The notes under the pieces are model-generated. The model worked only from the letters and a program-made list of their open reading frames with translations. It made no database searches and had not been told where the DNA came from. Of a stretch of 5,694 nt of DNA, positions 1-5,060 are shown one piece after another. Source of the DNA: Solobacterium sp. (GTDB lineage: Bacteria; Bacillota_I; Bacilli_A; Erysipelotrichales; Erysipelotrichaceae); assembly GCA_017514645.1 (NCBI GenBank), contig JAFWJP010000304.1:1-5694 (forward strand), read 5' to 3'. The translations under genes were made by a program, and so were the position numbers. Within the stretch, counting starts at the first letter, position 1, and each line of letters opens with the position of its first letter.

Positions 1-81
1 CAGTGCTTCCTTTGCCTTTTCATATGTCACGCCGGTACGTGTTTTGACTTCATCCATCATTTCGAGTGTAATCTTTTCCAT
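1..81 (-). CDS. DUF4342 (UBA/TS-N-like) protein, N-terminal fragment
   Basis: Only the first 27 codons are inside the window; the gene continues past base 1. The peptide starts MEKITLEMMDEVKTRTGV and continues with TYEKAKEAL. This matches my memory of the opening of DUF4342 proteins, small Bacillota proteins with a UBA/TS-N-like three-helix fold in which a TGVSYxEAKEAL-type segment forms the first helices. No biochemical role is established that I know of. The start at 81 is preferred over the in-frame ATG at 87, because GAGGAGG at 95-89 is 7 bases from the ATG at 81 but only 1 base from that at 87. The gene follows yqeY on the same strand but has its own promoter with two palindromic operators, so it is probably regulated separately. 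The family call rests on 27 residues. Confidence 0.7.
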   Translation of the reverse strand, partial: MEKITLEMMDEVKTRTGVTYEKAKEAL

Positions 82-88
82 TTCCATA

Positions 89-95
89 CCTCCTC
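89..95 (-). promoter_or_regulatory. Shine-Dalgarno site of the DUF4342 gene
   Basis: GAGGAGG on the minus strand lies 7 bases before the ATG at 81. It fixes that start over the ATG at 87. Confidence 0.75.
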
Positions 96-102
96 AAATG
101 GT

Positions 103-117
103 TTGACCATCGGTCAA
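103..117. promoter_or_regulatory. Palindromic operator, start-site copy (TetR-like)
   Basis: TTGACCATCGGTCAA is a perfect 6-bp inverted repeat around a 3-base spacer. It covers the predicted transcription start (about 115) of the minus-strand promoter ahead of the DUF4342 gene. A second copy with the same arms lies at 136-150. Short palindromes of this size repeated on a promoter are typical of TetR/AcrR-family repressors. The regulator itself is not in the window, so the family assignment is inferred. Confidence 0.7.
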
Positions 118-121
118 AAAC

Positions 122-150
122 AATATAGCACCTGTTTGACCGCCGGTCAA
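122..150 (-). promoter_or_regulatory. Sigma-A-type promoter for the DUF4342 gene
   Basis: On the minus strand, TTGACC (150-145) is separated by exactly 17 bases from TATATT (127-122), close to the vegetative consensus. Transcription would start near 115, giving a leader of about 34 bases before the ATG at 81. The -35 box is the left arm of the operator at 136-150, and the second operator covers the start point, so a bound repressor would block polymerase. The promoter begins only 7 bases past the yqeY stop codon, so no separate yqeY terminator fits in between. Confidence 0.75.
136..150. promoter_or_regulatory. Palindromic operator, -35 copy (TetR-like)
   Basis: TTGACCGCCGGTCAA has the same 6-bp arms as the site at 103-117, with a different central triplet (GCC against ATC). 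Read on the minus strand, the two share TTGACCGnnGGTCAA. Start-to-start spacing is 33 bp, about three helical turns, so two dimers would bind the same face of the DNA. This copy overlaps the -35 hexamer. Confidence 0.7.
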
Positions 151-156
151 CAGCAG

Positions 157-603
157 TTAGTGCAGAATTGATCCAACGACCTTGGATACCAGTTTTCCGT
201 CTGTCTTTCCCTTGTAGCGGGCCATCATTTCCTTCATGATGATACCCTGGCTCTTCTTGATGGGTTCCAGACCCTTTTCCGCCATGATCTCCTCAACGGC
301 TGCCCGGATCTCATCCTCGGTCATCTGCTTGGGCAGATAGCTTTCCAGAAGTGCGATTTTCTGCTTTGTCGTCTCAATTGCGTCAATGCGGTCCGCCGGT
401 GTTTCCGCCAGTGCTTCCCGTGTCTGTTTCAGCTCACGCTGTACGTAGGTGAGTTCCTCCTCCTTCGTCAGTGCTTCACCCTTTTCCTTTTCTCCCAGGG
501 CAACCGCTGAAATGAGCAGGGACAGTACACCCTTCTTCAGAGTATCCTTGTCCTTCATCGCCTGCATATTATCTTTTCTCAGCTGTGTCAAAAGCTCTCC
601 CAT
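157..603 (-). CDS. yqeY: GatB/YqeY domain-containing protein
   Basis: A 148-residue cytosolic protein of the YqeY family, which resembles the tRNA-binding C-terminal tail domain of the amidotransferase subunit GatB. Its precise role is unsettled; a link to tRNA or translation is inferred in the literature from that similarity. Recognisable segments are the N-terminal helical LKKGVLSLLISAV, the charged KEEELTYVQRELKQTREAL helix, the family hallmark LLESYLPKQMTEDEI near residues 86-100, and the C-terminal GKTDGKLVSKVVGSIL, close to the family's usual GradGklvsklV ending. Length is typical (about 147-150). The ATG at 603 is chosen because AAAGGG (617-612) sits 8 bases upstream. The in-frame GTG at 612 overlaps that site and the ATG at 609 is only 2 bases from it. 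The gene diverges from the tRNA-Leu on the other strand. Confidence 0.93.
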   Translation of the reverse strand: MGELLTQLRKDNMQAMKDKDTLKKGVLSLLISAVALGEKEKGEALTKEEELTYVQRELKQTREALAETPADRIDAIETTKQKIALLESYLPKQMTEDEIRAAVEEIMAEKGLEPIKKSQGIIMKEMMARYKGKTDGKLVSKVVGSILH

Positions 604-611
604 ATTCATCA

Positions 612-617
612 CCCTTT
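612..617 (-). promoter_or_regulatory. Shine-Dalgarno site of yqeY
   Basis: AAAGGG on the minus strand, 8 bases before the ATG at 603. It rules out the nearer candidate starts at 612 (GTG) and 609 (ATG). Confidence 0.6.
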
Positions 618-645
618 CATTCAGAGATACTTTGTACTGTTTTAT

Positions 646-651
646 ATTATA
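646..651 (-). promoter_or_regulatory. Possible -10 box for yqeY
   Basis: A perfect TATAAT on the minus strand (651-646), 42 bases upstream of the yqeY ATG. No convincing -35 hexamer lies 16-18 bases further up (the best is GCATCC). The surrounding AT-rich run could produce such a match by chance, so this is tentative. Confidence 0.35.
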
Positions 652-680
652 TTACCATTTCCCGCCCAGGATGCGGATTA

Positions 681-689
681 TGGTATAAT
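681..689 (+). promoter_or_regulatory. Extended -10 promoter for tRNA-Leu
   Basis: TGGTATAAT is a perfect extended -10 element (TGn plus TATAAT). Transcription would start near 696, leaving a 5' leader of about 17 bases for RNase P to remove before the tRNA at 713. There is no good -35 box at the expected distance, which an extended -10 can compensate for. Confidence 0.6.
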
Positions 690-712
690 CTACACGTATA
701 CACGTTTCAAGC

Positions 713-794
713 GGGGATATGGCGGAATTGGCAGACGCATCGGATTTAGGATCCGATGGGGTGACCCGTGCAGGTTCGAGCCCTGTTATCCTCA
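713..794 (+). tRNA. tRNA-Leu (anticodon UAG)
   Basis: The full cloverleaf can be folded by eye. The acceptor stem pairs GGGGATA (713-719) with TATCCTC (787-793), with one G-U pair. The D stem is GCG (722-724) with CGC (736-738). The anticodon stem is TCGGA (740-744) with TCCGA (752-756), around the 7-base loop TTTAGGA with TAG at 747-749. A long variable arm of class II type contains GGG/CCC (758-767). The T stem is GCAGG (770-774) with CCTGT (782-786), around TTCGAGC. The discriminator base is A794, as expected for leucine. The next bases are CTG, so CCA is not encoded and must be added by the CCA-adding enzyme. It decodes CUA and probably other CUN codons. Confidence 0.96.
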
Positions 795-947
795 CTGTTC
801 AGGACAGATATGGGATTCCGGATCTCTGAGAAGAGCGGGATCTCATTTTTGTATGTGCAGGATACCGGATTTTTCATGAATATGCCTGCCGGGGATCCGA
901 AATACACCCGGAATCGTGTAGAATGGAATCAACAGGAGATACCTTTG
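795..947 (+). other. tRNA-to-kinase intergenic region, no clear signal
   Basis: These 153 bases separate the tRNA from the kinase ATG. I find no intrinsic terminator: the T-run at 846-850 is not preceded by a stable hairpin, only by a direct repeat of GGATCTC. I also find no catabolite-response (cre-like) palindrome and no strong promoter. TAGAAT at 919-924 preceded by GTG could be a weak -10 box, but its -35 partner is poor. Read-through from the tRNA promoter into the kinase gene is therefore possible. Confidence 0.4.
934..939 (+). promoter_or_regulatory. Shine-Dalgarno site of the FGGY kinase
   Basis: AGGAGA, 8 bases before the ATG at 948. The reading frame stays open upstream into the tRNA gene, so this site is what fixes the start. 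Confidence 0.75.
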
Positions 948-2426
948 ATGAACAATACAAAACACATGGTCGCCTTTGATTGCGGCAATTCTTCCTGTCG
1001 GGTCGTTCTCGGTACATATGACGGAAACAGAATCTCTATGGAAGTCATCACGCAGGTTCCGAATGAAATGATGGAGATTGACGGTATTTTCTACTGGGAT
1101 TTTGAGGCTATCTGCCGCAACCTGAAACGTGGACTTGGAGAAGCCGTCCGCCGTACAGATCATATTGATTCTCTGGGAATCTGCACCTGGGGTGTGGATT
1201 TCGGGCTGTTTGACAAGGAAGGCCGGATGATCGGTCTGCCGCTGTCCTACCGGAACACCATCGGGGAGAAAGCACTGTCTGCCTTTTCCGCAGAAGAGCA
1301 GGAAGAAATGTTCATGGAGACCGGGATCCTCTGTGACAAGATCAATTCTGCCTGGATGCTTGCCGGCATGAAGGAAGTCATGCCGCAGCGGCTCAGGGAA
1401 GCAGACAAAATATTGATGGTACCGGACATCCTCAATTACATGTTCACAGGCAGAATGCTGAATGAACCCAGCGAACTGTCAACGACACAGTTCATGGAAG
1501 CCAGTACAGGGAAGATCAGCTCACGGATGTGCAGAAGGCTCGGCATACCGGAGAGCCTGTTCTGTGAAACCGGGATCCACGGTGAGATCATCGGGCATCT
1601 GCTTCCGTCGATCAGGGAAGAGCTGGGGATCGGCTATGAGATTCCGGTCGTCTGTGTTCCTTCCCACGATACTGCTGCAGCGGTGTTTGCTGTACCTGCA
1701 GCAGAAGACAGTTTCCTTTTTGTCAGTTCCGGAACCTGGTCCCTGATTGGTACCGAACTGGATAAACCGGTGATCACCCGGAATGCACTGGCCGGCAAAC
1801 TGACCAATGAAACCGGGGCTTTCGGAAAAATTACGCTTCTGCGCAACAATGCAGGCATGTTCATCAACCAGCGGCTGAAACCGGAATATGAAGCGGAAAC
1901 AGGCAGAAAGACCGGCTGGACGGAATTCAGCGAACTGGGTCTGCAGCATGAAGGCAGAGTACCTCTCTTCGACGTCAACGATGTCCGGTTCTTCAATCCG
2001 GTCAGTATGAGCGGTGCCATCCGTTCCTATCTTCTGGAGAGCGGTCAGACAACATCCGAAGCAGACTGGCCTACGATCATCCGGAGTTACCAGGTATCCC
2101 TGGCAGCCAGCTATGCACAGGTCTGCAGCGCCCTGGAACAGCTTTCCGGAAAGCGTTTCCCGGTGGTGTATATCGCCGGAGGAGGATCAAGAAACATACT
2201 GCAGAACAGGACAGTTGCGGATGTGCTGGGAAGACCGGTCATGACCGGAAGTGAGGAAAGTACGTCTTTCGGCTGTCTGGCGGCACAGCTGCCTGTACAT
2301 GTGCCGGGCATTGATGTACAGGGGATGCGGAACATCCTACGCTCCAGCATAGAAGTTCGGGAATACCTTCCGCAGCAGGATCTGACGGCCTATGCAGAAG
2401 CATATGTCGCGCGCTTCGGCAGCTGA
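948..2426 (+). CDS. rhaB: Rhamnulokinase-like FGGY carbohydrate kinase
   Basis: A 492-residue cytosolic kinase of the FGGY family, closest to rhamnulokinase RhaB, which converts L-rhamnulose to L-rhamnulose 1-phosphate with ATP (E. coli RhaB is about 489 residues). Segments seen in order: the phosphate-binding strand-turn AFDCGNSSCRVVLG (9-22), TWGVDFGLFD (80-89), GLPLSYRN (96-103), SHDTAAAV (239-246) with the likely catalytic base D241, SSGTWSLIG (260-268), LTNETGAFG (285-293), NDVRFFNPVSM (344-354), the ATP-site YIAGGGSRN (408-416) and the ESTSFG segment (437-442). Differences from my memory of RhaB: Cys in place of the Asp of GIDTWGVD (C79), Cys in SSGR (C17), and NSAWML where NTLYQL is usual (133-138). 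No rhaA, rhaD or rhamnose regulator is nearby. The next gene is a sugar-phosphate isomerase 100 bases downstream with no terminator between. Family is secure; rhamnulose as substrate is not. Confidence 0.85.
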   Translation: MNNTKHMVAFDCGNSSCRVVLGTYDGNRISMEVITQVPNEMMEIDGIFYWDFEAICRNLKRGLGEAVRRTDHIDSLGICTWGVDFGLFDKEGRMIGLPLSYRNTIGEKALSAFSAEEQEEMFMETGILCDKINSAWMLAGMKEVMPQRLREADKILMVPDILNYMFTGRMLNEPSELSTTQFMEASTGKISSRMCRRLGIPESLFCETGIHGEIIGHLLPSIREELGIGYEIPVVCVPSHDTAAAVFAVPAAEDSFLFVSSGTWSLIGTELDKPVITRNALAGKLTNETGAFGKITLLRNNAGMFINQRLKPEYEAETGRKTGWTEFSELGLQHEGRVPLFDVNDVRFFNPVSMSGAIRSYLLESGQTTSEADWPTIIRSYQVSLAASYAQVCSALEQLSGKRFPVVYIAGGGSRNILQNRTVADVLGRPVMTGSEESTSFGCLAAQLPVHVPGIDVQGMRNILRSSIEVREYLPQQDLTAYAEAYVARFGS

Positions 2427-2526
2427 CAGAAACGTAGCAGAGCAGACGTTTGAGAAGAAGGATGAAACGCAGGGTGTCCAGAGCAGCCTGCAGAACAGAA
2501 AAATCATACAGAAAGAGGAAGAGAAC

Positions 2527-3096
2527 ATGAAAACGATCAAAGACAAGTACTTGCTGGTAGGCGCTGATTTTGCCGGCTATCCCCTCAAGGAAGCCGTTGT
2601 GGCGCATCTGAAGGAAAAGGGCTGGAAGATCACCGATGTCGGTGTCGTGGATCCGACTGTGGATGACACGGAAATGATGTTCCAGAGAATCGGTTTCCGC
2701 GCCGGAGCGATGATCACCGAAGGTGAATTCGAAAGAGCGATCCTGTTCTGCGGTACCGGTATGGGAATCCATCTCGGTGCAGCGAAATGTCCAGGTGTCC
2801 GCGCAGGCGTTGTCGAGAGCCTTCCTGCGGCGATCCGGGCGATCTCCGGGAACGATGTCAACGTGCTGACCATGGGAGCGTTCTATGTTGCGCCGCAGAC
2901 GGCCTGCGATATTGCGGACGCATATCTCAGTCTTGAACTGGGCAGCGGTTTTGAATGGTGGCATAACTTCTATGAATTCCACAAACTGGCAGTTGATGAG
3001 ATCAATGCCTTCGACTATGAAACCTACAAGGCCAATGGATTCAAAATGGAACATCTGGGAGATGTAGAAATCAAACTGGAAACAAAGCCCGAATAA
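2527..3096 (+). CDS. RpiB/LacA/LacB-family sugar-phosphate isomerase
   Basis: A 189-residue cytosolic protein of the family that contains ribose-5-phosphate isomerase B and galactose-6-phosphate isomerase LacAB, which interconvert aldose and ketose phosphates. The N-terminal LLVGADFAGYPLKEAVVAHL (9-28) and LFCGTGMGIHLGAAKCPGVR (73-92) are family signatures. C75 matches the catalytic Cys of E. coli RpiB and D14 the Asp of GCDH. NDVNVLTMGAF (109-119) matches NDxNVLalG. Two usual residues differ: the His of GCDH is F15, and the His just before NDxNVL, implicated in sugar ring opening, is G108. The C-terminal GGRH motif is absent, and residues 142-189 form an aromatic, acidic tail (EWWHNFYEF) that makes the protein about 40 residues longer than RpiB. 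The start follows AGAGGA (2514-2519) by 7 bases. It lies in an apparent operon with the kinase. Family is clear; substrate unknown. Confidence 0.87.
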   Translation: MKTIKDKYLLVGADFAGYPLKEAVVAHLKEKGWKITDVGVVDPTVDDTEMMFQRIGFRAGAMITEGEFERAILFCGTGMGIHLGAAKCPGVRAGVVESLPAAIRAISGNDVNVLTMGAFYVAPQTACDIADAYLSLELGSGFEWWHNFYEFHKLAVDEINAFDYETYKANGFKMEHLGDVEIKLETKPE

Positions 3097-3138
3097 CTGC
3101 TGTACCGGCCTGACAAAGCAAGCAGTACATATGAAAAC

Positions 3139-3172
3139 AAGGGTTCTGTCCCTCTGCAGGAACAGAACCCTT
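3139..3172. terminator. Bidirectional intrinsic terminator
   Basis: AAGGGTTCTGT (3139-3149) pairs perfectly over 11 bp with ACAGAACCCTT (3162-3172). A further CCT/AGG pairing (3151-3153 with 3158-3160) follows one C-A mismatch and closes a 4-base loop. On the plus strand the stem runs into TTTTCCGTTT. On the minus strand it is followed by a shorter run, TTGTTTTC. It lies between the converging isomerase and ade genes and can serve both. Confidence 0.88.
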
Positions 3173-3183
3173 TTCCGTTTCAT

Positions 3184-4953
3184 CTACTGTTCATCAAACA
3201 GCGGTACGTATTCTTTCTTTGCGACATCGATGATGCCCATGTCGCTGATCTTGTATTCCGGGATGACCGGCAGTGCAAGCACAGCGATCCGCAGCAGCGG
3301 ATTGAGGATCTGCAGGCCGAGTTTCCTGTCCGCTTCCTTCATGCGCTTTGTCCGCTCTGCAGTCTCTTCCGGTCCGAGTTTTGACAGCAGTCCGCAGATG
3401 GGCAGTTCGAGCACTTCGATGACCTTGCCGTCTTCCGCCGCAGCCATACCGCCGCCGCATTCCCGCAGCACATTCGCTGCAGCCACAGCATTGCGCGGTT
3501 CATCGTACACCAGCGTCAGATTGTGCGAATCATGCGATACCGTGGATGACAGCGCACCGTGATCGATGCCGAAGTTCCTCAGTACCGCCAGAGAGATATG
3601 ATCCTTTCCGTAGCGGTTGATCACAGCCGCAAACATATGATTCTCGGGCAGGACCAGTTTCCCGTCCTTCACTTCCATCTCCATCTGTTCCAGTACGGTA
3701 TAACTGGAGTTTACGGACGGATAGACAATGACGTTGACGGACACCCTGCCGTTTTCCACCGGGCACTTCACGGTAAAATCTTCTTCCGTCAGTTCCCGGA
3801 CGTTCATGGTATTGATCTCTTCTTCCGGATAGGTTCTGTCTTCAATGTTCTTGAGCAGTTTTCCGTTTTCCGCAACCTTTTCACCGCCGTACCATACGGA
3901 AACCGGATTCAGTTCCTCCAGGTTTTCCAGCAGGTTGAAATCCGCGACGTAACCCGGCGCGATCGCGCCGATACGCTCCAGACGCGCTTCCCGGGCGATA
4001 TTGATGGTAATGGACTTGATCGCGGTTACCGGATCCACACCGGCACCGATGAGGTGTCTTGCGGTATCGTTGATATGTCCGAGTGCCAGCAGGTCGCCCG
4101 CTTCCCGGTCATCCGTACACAGGCAGAGCGTATCAAAGTACTTCGAATGCCTGATTCCTTCAAACACCGCTTCGACATTGTGGCAGATGGAAGAATCACA
4201 GGCATCGAGATACATGCCGTTCCGGTACTTTTCCAGGGCTTCCTGGGAATCCGATGTTTCATGGTCGGTATACGGTCCCCCTGCCAGGTATGCCGAAAGA
4301 TCTCTTCCCGACAGCATCGGTGCGTGTCCCTGAAGATACAGTCCGTGTTTCCGGGCGGCTGCGAGGATTCCCAGCATCCGGTCATCACCGTTCATGACCG
4401 CGATGCAGTCCATGACCTCCGCCAGACCGACGACCCGGTCCAGCTTTGCCAGTTCCTCGATCTCCTTTGCCTTGAAATCCGCACCGGAGTATTCCATCCC
4501 CGGCACCGCCGGTACACAGGAAGGAATATCGATCAATTGGCGCATGGGCAGATCTTCTGCACTGTCGTGCATGTATTTCACACCGCGGACACCGAGTACG
4601 TTTCCGACTTCATGAGGATCGGTGATGATCGTGGTCGTACCGTGGGGAATGATGGCCTTGGCCAGATTCCGCGGCGTCAGCATACTGCTTTCGATGTGCA
4701 TATGCGCATCCAGGAATCCCGGTGCCATATACATTCCCTTGCCATCAACCACATGATCAGCCTCTCCGTCCGGTGTATCCGGATCCTTGTACTGAATATG
4801 GGAGAAGTATCCGTCCTTGATGAAGACATTCGCCGGCAGGATCTCACCGGTGAAGACATTGACGACCTTGACGTTTGTGATGACGGTATCACTCGGAATC
4901 TCTCCCAAGGATGCCTGCAGCAGTGATTTGATATCTTTCGGAAACAGATTCAT
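3184..4953 (-). CDS. ade: Adenine deaminase
   Basis: A 589-residue metal-dependent amidohydrolase that converts adenine to hypoxanthine and ammonia in purine salvage; B. subtilis AdeC is of similar length (about 577). The N-terminal beta-sandwich strand TVITNVKVVNVFTGEILPAN (23-42) leads into the barrel. Metal and catalytic motifs are visible: LDAHMHIESSM (81-91, H84 and H86), TDPHEVGNVLG (111-121), GLAEVMD (176-182, E179 as likely metal ligand), GHAP (209-212, H210), DHETSD (230-235) and CTDDRE (279-284, with the catalytic Asp). The C-terminal domain has TVSHDSHN (471-478), also typical of bacterial adenine deaminases. All expected motifs are present, so it should be active. The start is supported by GAGAGG (4966-4961), 7 bases before the ATG; the stop is TAG. 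It is divergent from add across 107 bases and ends at the shared terminator at 3139-3172. Confidence 0.96.
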   Translation of the reverse strand: MNLFPKDIKSLLQASLGEIPSDTVITNVKVVNVFTGEILPANVFIKDGYFSHIQYKDPDTPDGEADHVVDGKGMYMAPGFLDAHMHIESSMLTPRNLAKAIIPHGTTTIITDPHEVGNVLGVRGVKYMHDSAEDLPMRQLIDIPSCVPAVPGMEYSGADFKAKEIEELAKLDRVVGLAEVMDCIAVMNGDDRMLGILAAARKHGLYLQGHAPMLSGRDLSAYLAGGPYTDHETSDSQEALEKYRNGMYLDACDSSICHNVEAVFEGIRHSKYFDTLCLCTDDREAGDLLALGHINDTARHLIGAGVDPVTAIKSITINIAREARLERIGAIAPGYVADFNLLENLEELNPVSVWYGGEKVAENGKLLKNIEDRTYPEEEINTMNVRELTEEDFTVKCPVENGRVSVNVIVYPSVNSSYTVLEQMEMEVKDGKLVLPENHMFAAVINRYGKDHISLAVLRNFGIDHGALSSTVSHDSHNLTLVYDEPRNAVAAANVLRECGGGMAAAEDGKVIEVLELPICGLLSKLGPEETAERTKRMKEADRKLGLQILNPLLRIAVLALPVIPEYKISDMGIIDVAKKEYVPLFDEQ

Positions 4954-5060
4954 ACCTACACCTCTCTTTTCCCTATCATCGTATCATACAATGCGCATTT
5001 CCTTTCCTTTGCGGGATGATCTCAGGCATTTATAATAGAAAAAAAAAGGAAGGTATGATC
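4954..5060. promoter_or_regulatory. Divergent ade/add control region
   Basis: 107 bases between the two divergent start codons. On the minus strand TATGAT (4988-4983) is a possible ade -10 box, but its -35 region (CAAAGG) is weak. A perfect 10-bp palindrome, AATGCGCATT (4990-4999), lies directly upstream of it in the spacer and could be an operator. I see no Bacillus-type PurR box (CGAA half-sites), and the leaders look too short and unstructured for a purine riboswitch. Confidence 0.45.
5009..5036 (+). promoter_or_regulatory. Promoter for add
   Basis: TTGCGG (5009-5014), a 16-base spacer, and a perfect TATAAT (5031-5036). Transcription would start near 5043, giving a very short A-rich leader of about 18 bases that contains the Shine-Dalgarno site AAGGAAGG (5046-5053). 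Confidence 0.6.

Noticed and set aside
604..612. Earlier yqeY starts at 612 (GTG) or 609 (ATG)
   Set aside because: They overlap or nearly touch the AAAGGG ribosome site, which is placed correctly for the ATG at 603.
795..850. Terminator after the tRNA ending in the T-run at 846-850
   Set aside because: The bases before the T-run form a direct repeat (GGATCTC twice), not an inverted one; only a 4-bp stem (CTCT/AGAG) can form.
768..947. Extension of the kinase reading frame upstream, starting inside the tRNA or at the ATG at 810
   Set aside because: It would make the protein 538-552 residues, well beyond the family's 480-490, and begin within or just after the tRNA. The extension has no RhaB-like sequence, while the ATG at 948 has AGGAGA at ideal spacing.
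2430..2451. AAACGT/ACGTTT hairpin between kinase and isomerase as a terminator
   Set aside because: Only 6 bp, AT-rich, with a 10-base loop and no following T-run. The two genes are more likely co-transcribed.
2239..3183. 314-codon open frame on the minus strand under the kinase end and the isomerase
   Set aside because: It is antisense to the RpiB-family gene, has no family resemblance, and runs across the bidirectional terminator.
3559..4926. 455-codon open frame on the plus strand inside ade
   Set aside because: It is entirely antisense to a clear adenine deaminase, its translation shows no recognisable domain, and there is no promoter or Shine-Dalgarno site. It is a by-product of codon bias.
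4954..5060. Purine riboswitch in front of ade or add
   Set aside because: The leaders are too short (about 18 bases for add, at most about 70 for ade), and no three-way-junction pairing could be found.
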